Positions 47,485 through 61,230 of a stretch of DNA of 64,000 nt are shown in pieces. The first letter of the stretch is position 1, and each line of letters begins with the position of its first letter. Source of the DNA: Allodiplogaster sudhausi (taxonomy: Eukaryota; Nematoda; Chromadorea; Rhabditida; Diplogasteridae); contig CALZFC010000019.1 in the NCBI GenBank assembly GCA_945643635.1, positions 1,692,501 to 1,756,500 of the forward strand, written 5' to 3'. The notes beneath the pieces are model-generated. The model was given only the letters and a program-made list of their open reading frames with translations, did no database searches and was not told where the DNA came from. A program made the translations under genes and the position numbers.

Positions 47485-50074
47485 CTAGAGAGAAAGGATA
47501 GCCACGGCAGCAAGAACGGAGAGTGCGAGATCAACCATGAGAAATGGCAGCCAGCCCAGTTTGCTTCCTCGAATCCTTATGAAGCGATCATAGGCACCAG
47601 GCGGAGTGCGTAGAATTCTCTCCGCACGGAAGACACCCTCCATTAGAGAGGGCATCACGCGGTCCGTGAACTCCGATTTATACTATAAACATTTATAATT
47701 GCTAAGAGAACTACAATGCAAAATACGATGTGTTCAAATAAAAAAGGAGTATCTACAGTAAATCCTATGGGTGCTAGCACCAATAGGCAGAGGACATCTA
47801 CAGTATTCGGCGACCAATAGGCAGAGGATACCTACAGTATTCGGGGACCACTAGGCGGGTGGGATAAAAAGTGGGCGGAGCCAGAAATTTTTTGTTTCCT
47901 TTTTCTATAGCACTTTATTTAAAATCATGAGAAAGTAAATTATTTATGTTCGATATATGATGTTTACTAGCGAATTTGTGACCTTCTTGACATTGAGTTT
48001 GAAGAACTCCTCGTTGTAGAGAATGGCGGACATTTTTGAGAACAGCTCAGGCTCAGTGATGTTCTGCACGAAAGAAGTCACCTTTTTCGGCATTCAAATA
48101 ATAGTGATGATTTTGTATGCACTGAATATGAAGATGTCGAGTGCAAGAGTAACCTGTTTGTAGATGGTGAGTGCCATTCCGAGTCGGCGACACGCTGCTG
48201 CATTCAGCATCTGATCCGCGAAGAAAGGCATCACGAGCAGAGGAACGCCGCCGCAGATGCCCTCTTTCAGGCTGAAGGAAAAAGAGTCCATTTCATGGCT
48301 ATCATAACATGCAATCATTGAACAACACATGAACTTGTCTTTCCTGTGTTGTAAACCTTTTTCTCTTTGATTTTCCCTCGCTCGCTCAAATCTGGTACCT
48401 CTTGATTCCTGCGTGCGTGAAGAAAAGAACGGTTTTCGGATGGGTGAGAATGGCATCCTGAGGTGCCCACTTCAGCAGTCGAATGTGACTTCCGTGCTCA
48501 GGCAAAGCGGGTCCACCATATGCCCAGATAACACGATAAGAACGAAAGTGTTCGAACGCGTGCAGAAATGTAGCCGGCGCCTATTGCAATATTAGATTAT
48601 AAATAACTTGTTTAAAGTGAGTAAATTTCGAATGATAAAAACCGTCTGAATTCACTATTTCAAGCTTAACCAACATCCTTTGGCCCCGTGTCCCAGCGAA
48701 CGATCGAACCAAATGCAACGTAAATTGTGCCGGCCGACTCGGGATCTTCAATGAACTCACGTAGGTCTTCGGGGAGTTCTTTGGCATCTGCAGGAAGAAC
48801 GAGACATCAAAGCTAACAATGAGACCATGTTAAATTTGGCGGTAGAATTTCCTCGTTATTCATGCTATTGATTTTACCAAATTGCAATTAACAATGTGGA
48901 GTTTTCTCTGGAAAAAAAATCCATGCCATTGCAGTTCTCTCCAATTCGAACTTGCGCGTTGCCAATCGGAAGCGGCAGCCGCATGCCACGCGGATAGTCA
49001 CTGAAAGTGAACTCGACCTGAGCCAGCTTAGCAGATTGCTCTCGATCAATGCTGTCCTGGTCTCGCAACGACTCTTCTCTCTACCGTACCTCCTGGTAGA
49101 AAGAGTGCATCGTGACGTGCGGAAGGCCAAGCACCTCCCCGGCTGGCTGGTAGCTAATAAAGTCAGCGGCAAGGAAGGTCGGCATCTCGAGAAGGGCGTC
49201 GACCAAGTTCTTGAGGCGATCAAAGAAGCTGAGCGGATCGAACGTCGGCCGATCACCGCGGATGTAGATGCTGCAGTTGATTGGAATGCACACAAGAGTG
49301 GTCATAGATTGAAGAAGACTAACTTCTCTGCCAGAGTGGGCATCCTCGCAAAGCCGTGCTCTCGCGCCATCACGTCGTACATGACTAGCACACAAAATGA
49401 TTCTTTGCTCATCTTTCTTATTTTATTTTAAAGCATAAAAATTTAATTGTTAAAATTTCAAGGGAATACTCTCATATATATACAAGTTCTATATGAGTGA
49501 GTACGCGTGTATATTGACCACAAATGAAAGAAACGACGGAAAGTTCTGACTGGTGGTTGAGAAGATGGAGAGCCGCGACGCGTGACGGGCGCGGAGGGCG
49601 AGAGCCACCGCAGCTTGGAAGGGGGAGAAGAGCTCATCGAGGAACACCAGATCGTACGGGGTCGAGAGCACCTCACTCAGTGCCGCTGAACAGGGCGAAC
49701 AACCATTTTATAGTCAAAGTAAAAAAAAACAATAAAGAGAGCAAGAATGGCAAACTGGCTGACAAGAATTGACCGAGTGCACGAGAAAGTCGCGTGAGAT
49801 GGAAGAGGGCCAAGTGTAGAGGAGGGGAGACATCTCGAGGTTCCAGAAGAGCTCGCCGAGACGTTGCATGTCATAGTCGACGGCCTCCGTCGACACCACG
49901 GAGTACAGCGTCTGGATTATTTTGTCTTCAGTGAAAAGTGCAATTTTTTAAATTCTATTGTCTTTTTTCGGAATCGACTACAAAAACATTCCAACTTTCA
50001 CTCCGTTGCCCATGGGGCCGAGTTCGCTGAAGGCAGGCGTGTACATCGTGACGTCAAGACCACGTTGCACCAAT
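47485..50074 (-). CDS. UDP-glucuronosyltransferase (UGT family), 5' exon(s) missing
   Basis: An ER-membrane enzyme that transfers a sugar from a UDP-sugar to lipophilic acceptors for detoxification. Exons: 50074-49996, 49911-49764, 49685-49551, 49384-49324, 49270-48927 (or split by a 72-nt intron 49089-49018), 48787-48675, 48580-48399, 48271-48154, 48063-47983, 47682-47485 with TAG. Landmarks: LVQRGLDVTMYTPAFSELGP, DLVFLDELFSPF, FSDYPRGMRLPLP, YVAFGSIVRWDTG, then the donor-sugar signature LLKWAPQDAILTHPKT, FFTHAG, GGVPLLVMPFFADQMLNA. The C-terminal membrane anchor reads WLPFLMVDLALSVLAAVAI. The usual HCGxNS region reads THAGIKSLKEGI, as in nematode-type UGTs with THAG. The signal peptide exon was not found in 50075-50350. 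The large exon contains an in-frame TAG at 49083-49081 unless the 72-nt intron is removed. The intron after 48927 appears to begin with GC. Confidence 0.88.
47779..47860. repeat. 34-bp tandem repeat in UGT intron, about 2.4 copies
   Basis: Units begin ACCAATAGGCAGAGGA at 47779 and 47813, and ACCACTAGGCGGG at 47847, with the shared core CTACAGTATTCGG. It lies in the last intron of the UGT gene. Confidence 0.8.
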
Positions 50075-52724
50075 CTAAAAAAAAATATTTATTTATTTTT
50101 TACATTCTATAGAGTCCACGTACCACGATTCCGCGCATTATAATCAAGATAAGTTTTTTGAATATTTGCGCCTATAAACTATTACAATTCCCATTCTTTC
50201 GTCCAGACACAGTACTTCGTATATATTCAGTACCACTCTCCAGAAAACGACTAGTAATAATGGTTGGATGACTTCCTTGACTCCAGGAGAGTAGCCCTTG
50301 GTTCTATTCTCTAGAGCAAGCCATTAGCAGCCCGTCAATTTTACTCGCAGCCGGAAGGAAGAAAACTTTCCTCGGTCGTTGTCGCCCTCGCGCAGTTGGA
50401 GGCTTTTTCGCCCGCCAAAACAAAGGAGAGAGGAAAACAAGAAAGTGGAGAAAAAGAGAAGAAGAGAATAAGAGAGGGATGAAGAGAGAAAGAGAAAGAG
50501 AGTCAGACACGAAAGTGCGTGCTCCGTTCCACTCTTCTGCTCCTTCGGCTTCGTCACTCTCTCTAGTCACCGTTATCGGTGGTGTTTACACGTCTGTCTG
50601 AAGGCTGCAGTCGTCAGCAGTTATCAACCCTCGAATCCCCTCAGGAAAACAGTTAGTTTTTGCAAATGAAAGTTCATACAGAAATAATTTGTCTTTCTCT
50701 ACATGCATCATTCCTATTCCGTCCGGCGAATTTGTTCCCACGAACCGTACGTGCTTTCCTTCGAAGACTTTTTACATGCGGTTTCTCTGTCTAAATCCCT
50801 CTTATTTCTCTCGTGCCCTTCACTCTTTTTCTGTTTCTCTAGACTCGTTCCTGCTTATGACTAGGAACTCTCTCAACTTTTCTCCTTCTCCCTTTTTCTC
50901 TTCATCTTCTCGCTAATCTTTGGCCCGCCTACGCGACATTCTCGGCAAGCAAAGACCGAATCGTTTCGCCTTCGAACCCAGCAGATTATGCATGAGCGCA
51001 TTTCCAGGCTTTTCCGGGGGAGAGAAAGTGGATATGATTGTCCATGTTCGATTTCACTGCTTTCCACTCCTCCAAGAATATGATATCTCTTTTCCTCTGC
51101 ATCTTGCACTCGCAGGAATAATTCTGCAGCACACATTATGGCCTTCGAGTAGTAATCAAATAAAGCAATCGGAAGACAATTTCTAACTCTCTGTCATTAT
51201 TTCCTATCATTGCGTTTTTGCCGGTTTTCTCATTGTCGAAAGAATTTCTAGCTAAAATGCAACAAAATAGCGAAAAACTCCTTCCAGTGCAAGGTACAAA
51301 GGCGCCTTTCAATGAATTCTTTCTGCGTGATTTCGCTTGACCGCTGGCACTATCCTCCGGCATCTGAAAGGGTGCCAGAAAGGCCTTCCGCCAGTCAACA
51401 ACTTCCAGTCTCTCGTCACTCTCTCAGCTGCCTTTCTTCACCTTTCCAATGACTGGCCGTCATCGCCTAGTCATGAATCTGGGGAGTCGTGTTCAACGAG
51501 GCGTGTAAGCTGCCAGCCGCCATTCCAGGCCCCACCCACTGGCACGACCCACTCCCCCATCAACCCCCTCCCCCCTAACAACAAGCTCGGCCATATTCTT
51601 CCAGAGCCCCACTCCGTTCTCCATATCTCGCTTCGAAATCAGTGCCAAGCCACCAGTGAGATGCGAAGAAAAAGACATCGCTCTGGTCCCAGAGACTCTG
51701 CCTCTTCTCATTCTCTGGTCAAACTCTTTCTGATTTCTGGACAAGTTACGCGAATGCATATTTTCATCACCTCATCTTTTCATGCCTATTTTAAAAAAAA
51801 CTTAAATTAACGCTCGTGAAATTTCAATGGTCATAATCTTGAATATTAAAGTGCGTTTTGCCGTCATTTTCTCGCCATTCTGTACCCACTGAGCCTCTTC
51901 AAAAATTGTCGAAAAGGTATTGTTGGTTGAGGAATGCTGAAGTTGTCCTTGGAAAGCGTCAGACCGCATTCTCAGTCTCTTCTCTTTGCTGAATGACGCA
52001 ATGACCTTAGCGACCTTTCCAAAAAAACGAGAAGGTTCCATTGCCTGAGGGATGATTCTCTCAGCTTCTTCTTCTTTTCTTTTTTGTTTGCCTTCTGAAT
52101 ATTCTCCTCTCTTCCACTGAATTGCTCTCTTCTCGAATGTCTTCTTCACTCTTTCCATGATCTTTCCTCTTCTCCTTTCCACTTTCCGCATTTCCGACCT
52201 CGGGTGAGAATCATCATCTTCTTCTTCCTTTTCAATGGCACATACGCCCATCGAGGGGTCGACCGGGGGGGGGGGAGGGGGGTGAGAGGAAGCGGCCAGA
52301 CCCCTCCGGGGTGCCCCCAAGGGACCTGACTCGTCTCTGGACGCGTATGCCGGCCAGTCACCGCGGCGGAGAGAGCGGCCATGTGGCAAGCGCTGCGATT
52401 TCTCAAATTCCCGCTCCAGGCGCCGAAAGGATGATGATAGGGTTGGATGCAGAAGGAGATGGAGAGAGGGAGAGATAGAAAGAGAGAGCGAGAGACAGAC
52501 AGAGAGAGAGAAAGAGAAAGAGAGACGAGATGACGAGATCAGCCAGTCCCCCCCCCTTCCACGCACTTGTACACTTGCACACTGCCCAGTAACTGGACTT
52601 GTATTGTTGCCTTGTTTATATAAATCGTTTTTGTATAAACTACAACCATTCGCTTATATTTTCAAATCCAATGCACTTATTGAAAAGTTCATACAATGTG
52701 CTGTCTTTTCTAGAAGAGAAATAG

Positions 52725-52728
<4 letters not shown>

Positions 52729-52777
<49 letters not shown>

Positions 52778-52872
52778 AAGAGATAGAAAGAGAGAGAGAG
52801 AGAGAGGGAGACAGAGGGAGAGAGAGGGAGAGAGAGGGAGACAGAGGGAGAGAGAGAGAGAGAGAGAGAGAA
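52729..52872. repeat. (GA)n-rich tract with GGAGACAGAG units
   Basis: 144 bp, all purine on the + strand apart from a few C and T bases; the second half has a short-period GAGAGAGGGAGACAGAGGGA unit. Confidence 0.95.
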
Positions 52873-53114
52873 AGCATCGCCGAATTATGCGAGACTCTCA
52901 CATTTTGAGCATTCAAAGTTTAAGGCCATGCATCAGGAGCGGTTTTGGAAGTACTCCGCCGTGCTCTTTCTTTCTCTCTTTGCTTTCTCCTCTTTCCTCC
53001 GTTTCTTTTCCACCTCTGTCTCTAATTTTCCCTGAATCTCTCTCTGTGTCTCTCAGTCTCAAAGTCTCTTCCAGTCCCTCTCTCTCTCTCATTCTCTCTC
53101 TCTCTGTCTCTCTG

Positions 53115-53153
<39 letters not shown>

Positions 53154-53480
53154 CTCTCTCTACTCCTTCTTCCAAAGCACAGAATCTTCAGCGTAAACCC
53201 ATCAAAGAGCCCTACGGCGTCGCATTTGTGTCCAAAGCGTGTTTTCAGATGCCTTGCCCGTTCCACGTTCTCCCTCTTTATTTCTTTCTCTGCTCCTCTT
53301 TCTCTCGCTCTCTATATTCTTTCGCTCTTTCCCTAATGCCATTTAAAATTTTACGTTAGAGACCAATACGAAGCCTCGTTATGGGAACAACACTGAGAGC
53401 GAGAGAAACTGATAAAACGAAAGAGTGGGAGAGATTCTACTCACTGCCCAGGAGATGACACTGACCGCATGTCGTCTTGT

Positions 53481-53486
<6 letters not shown>

Positions 53487-53527
<41 letters not shown>

Positions 53528-53556
53528 ACACACACACACACACAAATATATATATG
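53487..53556. repeat. compound microsatellite (GA)n(CA)n(TA)n
   Basis: Three adjoining dinucleotide arrays without spacer: GA 53487-53523, CA 53523-53544, TA-rich 53545-53556. Confidence 0.95.
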
Positions 53557-53902
53557 TAGTATATTTTATATTCATCTCAACTTGCCTTACCTTTTGTTCT
53601 GCCACTGTCTTACATTGTTTTTAGTTTAACATTGTTTTTTGCCTCTCACCAGAAGAATGCACTTTCTGAAATGAGAGAACAGTCCGTCTCCTTGCTGCTT
53701 CAGTTTCTTTTGCTATCCCGATAATCATGCTTCCACTTCGTTCAATTCTCTCGACTTTTCCTCCACTTGGGAACGCTCCAGAAGTTGATCACTTGATTGA
53801 GAGAAGAAGAGCCATAGGAAAGAAGAGTGATTGGAGGAGAGTTAGAGAGAGAAAAGACGAGGAGGAGAGAGAGAAGATGAAAACGAGCGGGAGAAAAGAG
53901 GA

Positions 53903-53957
<55 letters not shown>

Positions 53958-54467
53958 ATGTGAAGAAGAAAAGTACTCAGTCAAATTTGAAGAACACTTG
54001 TAACGAGCCTGCACTTTTCTTGCTTAGCCAATTTTCCCGGTAATTTTTGTCCTTCACATGGTGTCTTCTTGTCAATCTCGCTCACCAACTTCGAGTTTCC
54101 TAAATATGGCAAGTACACTGCTGACTAATTGCAAGCTACAGTATTCTTGTTGGGGGAGTTCAAAGAAGAAGACTGTGCCTTAGCGATTCTCTTAATCATG
54201 TTTGTCAGCTATTTTAGCAAGTTCACATGTATTCTTCAATGCTGTCGCAGATATTTTAACTTGCTTTCCCAACAAAGCCACCAATTGGCTTGTGACTTGC
54301 GCAGGTGAAGAATGGAAATAAAAACTTTTTACGAATTGAATTGAACGAATCTGCAAATTTACGGCCGCGGGCACAAAAAGAGAGCGGCGGCATTCGCCAG
54401 TTCGCGAATGAAGCACGGGCACATCGAGTTAGCGGCCAGCTGATGTCCCCCTCGCTCTCTCTCCCTT

Positions 54468-54504
<37 letters not shown>

Positions 54505-56196
54505 CTCTTCCTTTCATGCTCTCACCACTCTCTGTCTCTTTCTCTCTCGCTCCCGCGCTCTCTCTCTCTCTCTTTCTCGGCACTTCATCCTCCCACTTCT
54601 CTCGTTCCGCCCGTTCTGACTCTGCTTGACGCTCGCACTTTTGTCTGCTTCGTCCCCTGTGACTCACTCAGAAGTCCTAAAATACAAAATTCTTCAAAGT
54701 TCTGCTCTTTGAACTGCATGTTAGATAATCTTGAAAACATTTTTGTTTATACCTTTTATGTTATTACACCTTTCTATCTGTAACAGCTCATACTCCCCTC
54801 ATTCCTATGGATGTACCTCTAAACACTGTCTCTCTCGCTCTCTCTCTGTTTATTATCTCTCCCTTTCTCTCCTTCTCTACATCTCTCTTCTTCTCTCTCT
54901 TACTTTCCTTCTCTCCTGCCATGAGCATCGACATGCCTTAGGCAGCTGGCGTCTGCCTCCTGGCCCTCCGGCGCCTGTTGCACCCCCCCCCCCCTTCGGC
55001 CATAAATCGAGGCCTCCTCTCACCACCACTGACTACTACTAGAGAAAACTGAGTGGAAGAAGTGAGATACTTGGTACATGGTAGGAAGGAGAGAGAGGAA
55101 GTGATCAAAAGAGAAATTGAGAGAGAAAGACATGAATGTGAGAGGATTTAGAGAAGGAGCGGAAAAGAGAAAGCTTCTTCTAATAGGCTTTCGAGCATCA
55201 CGCCTCGAGCACTACCCCACAATTGATCCTTGGTATTTCGAGGAAGAAATGGCCTCACTGCCATTTCAGGCCGTTATGACGCGTTTGGCAATGTGAGTTT
55301 GGTAATGTGTTGTTTTTAACCAGATAACTGCTCTCTATGTTACATGGAAGAGCAAAAGATATTGTCTGATTTCTATGGGCATCACTATTCAACAGACCCA
55401 TAAAAAGTGTGAGTGTTTCTGATTCTGATTTGGATGTTTGTTCATAGCTCAGAAAAGGCCATGAGAGAAAGAGACCGGAGGATGAAGGAGCCCATAAAAT
55501 TCACACCTTTGTGCCAGCGTCAAAATATTTGTCAAGTCATTAAATCTGTGCGATCAAATGCATTGTCAGGAAAAATTTAACTTTCTGTGGAATAATTCAC
55601 AAGATTTTTTTCCTAAAATGTTAACTAACATCATGATCCAAGAGGAGTGAGAGAGAGAGAGAGACAGAGAGAAGAAATGGTTTGAGAAAGAGAGAAAGAG
55701 AGACGGAGAGAAGAAAGGGTTTTGAGAGAGAGATAAAGGTAGAGAGAGAAAGAGACATATATATGTACCTCTCAGCGAGTCCCATCATGGTTTTAGCATG
55801 GCTCTTGGAGTGCCACGTATTCACGAAGAGAATCCTCGCAGCCTCCAGCTGAGCAATGGAGAGAAGCAGAAGAAGGCAGATGACTTCCTGCTTTCAATCA
55901 GAAAAAAGCTATTTATTGTCGTCATAACTTTTCCCAACTTTTTTTTAAAAGCTAGTCACGAGTTGTACATGCAGTGTTTTTATTGACACATTGACTTATT
56001 TCAATGGTTGCCTGAGGCGACAACAGCATTGTCCTCTGCCAGAAGAAAAAAGGCAACGATTTGGCAGCTATTTCAAGTATTTCGAATAATTGCTGGGTCC
56101 TCGTCATCGTTTCTTCCCTCTCCCTCTCCCTCCAACTACTTCCAAAGTGCTAAAGGCACCTGACCTCTGCAGCGTTGGCGCGTGCCGTTCTCTCCT

Positions 56197-56230
<34 letters not shown>

Positions 56231-56765
56231 GCTTTTCCTCCTTCTCTTCTCTTTGCTCTCTCCCTAATTCTCCATCCCCATATGCCTTGCAATTGAAAGC
56301 ATTGTCGTCTAAAATTTTTTACTCCAATTTTTTGAGTTCTTGGTCCTTGCGGAAGCAAGAGAATGCGCATAATGTAGCCAAAGAAAATTTTGGAAATCTG
56401 CAATGCTGATACTATGTACTTTTATATCAATTGGGCCTGCAAATGTGAAATAGACAAGTCATGAAAAAATGTTTGCCCTAAAATTTTTTAGCAAATCGCG
56501 GAATATAAAAAAAAACTACAGTAATTTAAGCACCAAAATAACCGAAACAACTGACCTCGTGAAGATGTTTAGTTGATCGCATGAGTCCTCCTTAGAATGA
56601 GAGTGAGGTTGAGATGGCCGCGGTCACTCTTTTATCACAAGACTAATCAACAGGCGCTCGCTTCCATTTTCGCTTATCACTTCACCATTTTTATTTTCCT
56701 TATGATCTCATTTGCACAACATTTCAGCCCGCTCTTTCTCTCCTCCAGTTCATATTTCATACTTT

Positions 56766-56800
<35 letters not shown>

Positions 56801-58060
56801 CTCTTTCTCTCCCCTCACTCTCTTTCCCACTCACTTTCTATGTTTCTCTGTCTTTTATACAGATGTCTCCATCTCAATGTCTTTAGTTCCCTCTCTTCTC
56901 CCTCTTCCTGATCCAGGCAGTCTCCACTTGAATTTTCCCACTTGTTTCATGAAGCTGTAGCCAAGTTGTGGGTGCACCACTCTGCACGGGAAAGATAAAG
57001 GACTGGAGATCAGCAAGAGGACCGATTACAAAGTACATCTATGCTTTTTCTGCATTCTCTCCCTCTCTTCTCCAGTTTCTTAATCCATCGCATTGTGGCC
57101 CAAAAGAAATCTACGATTTATTTTCGTGCTTTACTGACTCGAAAGGTTTCTCGGATCCCTTAACCCTCCCTCCTGTGCTTCCTTTCCACGTCACGAGAGA
57201 GAATTCTTTCCAAACGAGCAGGATTACCGCACCCGAACTGCTTGGTTTCTTTAAGGCCGACCTCCTTTTTCTGTACTTTGGTTGTGACGCGGAACTCATA
57301 CTCTCTCCTTTTCTTTCCTGCGAGAAAAACTCAGTGCATGCCTCCGGCAAGTTCCTCGTTCAAGTGCCCTTCCATGATAAGAGCGCACTGTGTGCATGTA
57401 GAGTCCTTGCTGCCCGACAGCTTCTGCAGAAAAGGATTCAATTCCAATCGTTCATCTAATAGAACGGCACGGAAAATTTTCGCTATTGATCAAGTTCATT
57501 GGGACACAATTCAGGCACTGTTACTAGTGATAGCAATATTCAATGTTTTATGTGCCTCCGTACCTCCAATCAACAGCGTAATCTGCTTGCACTTTTTGCT
57601 GTCATTCTGTTTTGTAGTTCAGTTCCCTTGCCTCCAATCACAACTCTCACTTATTGTGTAGTCTGGAGATGGCCATTTCATAAATCTTCCGGGCCAAACA
57701 GTGAGCGGACGTTTCAGTGGCAGCGGTCCTCCATGCAACACATGACGTGTGTACGAATTGAAAGCAGATGATTTGAGGGATGAGAGAGTAGGGAGGAGGT
57801 TGCAGAGAAAAGAGAGAGAGAGAGAGGAAAGAGACAGTGAGGAAAGGAGAGAGATAGAGAGTGCGAGAGAAAGAGAGATAAATACTAGTCGCTGAAGATT
57901 CCAGCGTGAAAGGAGCAACTGCCACTGCTGCCCCCTCGACCCCAGGGCATCCTCTTCTCAGTTTTTCCCCTTCTTCTTCGCCCGTTGTCGGTTTCCTTCC
58001 GGTCGCCATGTCAGGCTCCGATTGCCTGCTTCTATCAGAAGACCCTGCATCGTCAGGACG

Positions 58061-58078
58061 AGACCCCTTCGGGGGTCT
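58061..58078. other. perfect 7-bp stem with TTCG loop
   Basis: AGACCCC-TTCG-GGGGTCT. The UUCG tetraloop is exceptionally stable in RNA, but the context shows no gene, so this may be chance. Confidence 0.4.
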
Positions 58079-59591
58079 GCCTTCATGGGGTTCTGCCATC
58101 ATTGGGGAGCACCCTCCGGCATGGTCATGACCTCCCTTCCTCGCCCCATGTCTCGTTAATTCACTCGATCTCGTCCATCAACAATAGGCCGCTAAGCAGT
58201 TTGTTTTTCACGCGACAGCATCGATGGCTGGTGGGTGAAGAAACGAAAAAAAGAGAAGGATTGACCGATAGAGCATGGCGATGCTCTTTCCCTCCGAAGA
58301 AGATCCATTTCTTATCTCTTCCTTATCTTCGCTGAAACAAAATTCACTTCATTTTTCTGTTCCGAATGATTTGTACATTTACATTATATCTGCATTTCAC
58401 GAAAGATTTCCGAATTATACAAAGTATTTTCGCATACCTGATTGGTGCTTGCGTTTTTTTTCTAATATTTATTATGAAATCGATTTTCGATTTGAGGATC
58501 CTCAGATTTGCTTCCCTTTTACTTTCCCATGCCTATCATTTTTTTTCCAATGGGCCCTCTTATCTCTCACGAGTTTCTTCCATTTGCCCACTTTTTGCTG
58601 TCACTTCTTCCATAAGCCTACTTTGTTTTTTCTTCTTCTCCTTTTTTGCTGCCTCTCATCTGCTCCCTTTTCTCATCTATGCGCACTTGCCATATGAACG
58701 CTCATCCGGCCCGTCATTTAACAGCTCTTGTCATGGGACCGAAAACGGAACTCCAGGGATAGAGAGAACATGCTGGAGGGAGGAAGAGAGAGGAATGAGG
58801 GAAAGTTAGAGAGGTAGAGAAAAGGAGAGTCATTGATATTGGGGCAGTTGATTTATTTTCTCTCTTGAAACGGATGATGAAGTGATCATGCCAGAAAGTG
58901 AAGGCCTTGAGATAAACGGTGGATTTTCCTTTGTCAACAAAGGCATGAGAAAGTGCAGAAAAGAAAAAAAATCAAGAAATATGTATACAGAGAAAAAGAG
59001 AATTGGGTAATGAAAAGCAAAAGTGATCTGTACATATGTGCATATGTATACTCCATATGTTTCTTCAAAGAAATGCAACAAGGATTAGGGCAGCATCTTC
59101 TTCAACTGTTTTCCTCCCGACTTCGTTTACACTTCCTCCTCCCTCAGGCGGTGAACTCGTTCGATTCTTGGCCTTTAACTCGAGGGCCGAAAAAGCTCCT
59201 AGCGGAATTGTGTTTGGGTTGCGCGTTCAGTGAGTGTTTTGGGGTGCTCTGTGAGAAGTGGTTCCGGGCTGGGCAGACGGGGAGTGATGGACAATGGGAA
59301 GAGGGGTGAAGAGAACGACGCTCTCATCACCCCCTCCCCCCCAGCGTATCCTAGCCAGATATCCACTTTCTAAATCGCTGCCTAGACCTCTCTCTGTTAT
59401 TGTTGTGGCCACCCTCTAACTTCTGAAGGATGCATTCTTTGACTTTGTCCCTCTTCCTTTGTGCCTTTTCTATACTCTTCTCTATGGATTCTTCTTTGCC
59501 GTGAGAACCATTGAAAGTGAGGATGTGGAATGGACAACAGCTATAGATTCATTGCTCCCTAATTCGCATTTACATAGCACTGATTTTGAGA

Positions 59592-59637
<46 letters not shown>

Positions 59638-60886
59638 AGAGAGAGAGAGAGAGAGAGAGCGAGAAAGTGCTCGAGAGAAACATAAGAGAAAGAAAGAAAA
59701 TAGAGAGAGAGAGTGGGAGAGAACGTATCAAGGTTCGAACGAAATGGAACTCTATGAATAGGCCATGTACATCATATCCCATGGCCCTTCGTCATTCGAA
59801 GAAGAAAAGTGAAAAAAATCCGGCCAGTGACATCCCCCATCCCTCACTCCACCCTCTCGCTTCTCTAGCTCTCTCTCTCTTTCACGCTCTCTGCCATCCA
59901 AAAGAGACCGGCCACCAAAACAGACGAACTCTTTGCTCCCAACTTGCGATGCAGCTGCATATGTAGTATGTACAAATGCCATTTGTGCACCTTTTGCATG
60001 CGTCGCATCTATTAGCACTTTGCGTGTCAGGAAGGTAGAGAGATGGACTGAGAGAAAGAGCAAGAAAAATGTAGAGAGAGAGAGAGAGACCGAGAGAGCG
60101 AGGTTAAGAGAGCGCGAGGGAGAAAAGAATTCCCTAAACATATGGAATTGAAGAAAATATTTTTCAAACTTGGGAAGGAGGCTAGCGATAAAATACAGGG
60201 ATAGCAAAAGATATAAAGACGAGATAATCTAAAGGGCCAGCCAATGCTCTCATGCATCTTCCTCAGCCGTTTCCTGAGGGCATATTTCGTGGTCGACCCC
60301 GCGCGGACACAACGAGAGAGAAAGAGATAATGCACCTTGCACTCCGCTCAATCTTAGTCCGGGCATATGCCCATCACTCATACTCCTTCTTCCCATCCCC
60401 CCTCTCTTTCTCTCTCTTCTTCGTTGTGGGAGTTTCCATCTTCTCATTTCTTTCTCTCGCTTTCTCTCCCTCGCTTTCATGCACTCTTCTTTGCTTCATT
60501 TTCTCTCTTTCTATCTCTCTCTGCCTCTCTCTCTCTGCCTCTCTCCCGTTTTCTCTGCTGGGAAGGAAGCACATGCATGATCCTCGGGCAGCTACCGAAC
60601 ACATTCCGAAGGTTTATTGGGCTCAAGTGGAACTCTCATCTCGTTTTGTATATATTTTGTATATGCATCATACATATGTATGTATGTGTGTACATTATTC
60701 ATTCCTCTTTTTCGCCTTTATGCAATGTTTTCTTCTTTTTGCTACGCGAGATGACAATCTGTGTAAAAATATTTATGCTTGTTTTCAATTTTACAATAAA
60801 AATGAAAATAGTGAAATAAATAAATTCAGCTTTCCGCTACAGTCGATCTCTGAGACGCTGGGCAGATGCAAGATGAGATCGATCTG

Positions 60887-61230
60887 AGCTGTTGATCTTG
60901 CAAAGAAGAAGAAGGACAACTTCCTCATCCCCAAGCCTCTCTTCTGCCGGTCATCTGGAAGGCTTTTCCCCACTCTCTCAGTGTAACAGAATCAAAAAGC
61001 ACAGAGCAGCCAGCTGGCCACTTCACTACTTCCATTCATTCCAATTCTACTACGGCAGCTGTTGATCTTGCAAAGAAGAAGAAGGACAACTTCCTCATCC
61101 CCAAGCCTCTCTTCTGCCGGTCATCTGGAAGGCTTCTCCCCACTCTCTCAGTGTAACAGAATCAAAAAGCACAGAGCAGCCAGCTGGCCACTTCACTACT
61201 TCCATTCATTCCAATTCTACTACGGCAGCT
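60887..61230. repeat. 170-bp tandem duplication, two copies
   Basis: Copies at 60887-61056 and 61057-61226 begin AGCTGTTGATCTTGCAAAGA and end TTCTACTACGGC; AGCT recurs at 61227-61230. The one difference I see is CTTTTCC versus CTTCTCC (near 60963 and 61133). Near-identity marks a recent event. One frame reads VDLAKKKKDNFLIPKPLFC in both copies, but 170 is not a multiple of 3 and no splice sites frame it cleanly. Confidence 0.9.

Noticed and set aside
50101..50160. Short ATG exon (MRGIV then GTACGT) as first exon of the UGT gene
   Set aside because: Its exit phase (0) does not match the entry phase of the exon at 50074, and it encodes no signal peptide.
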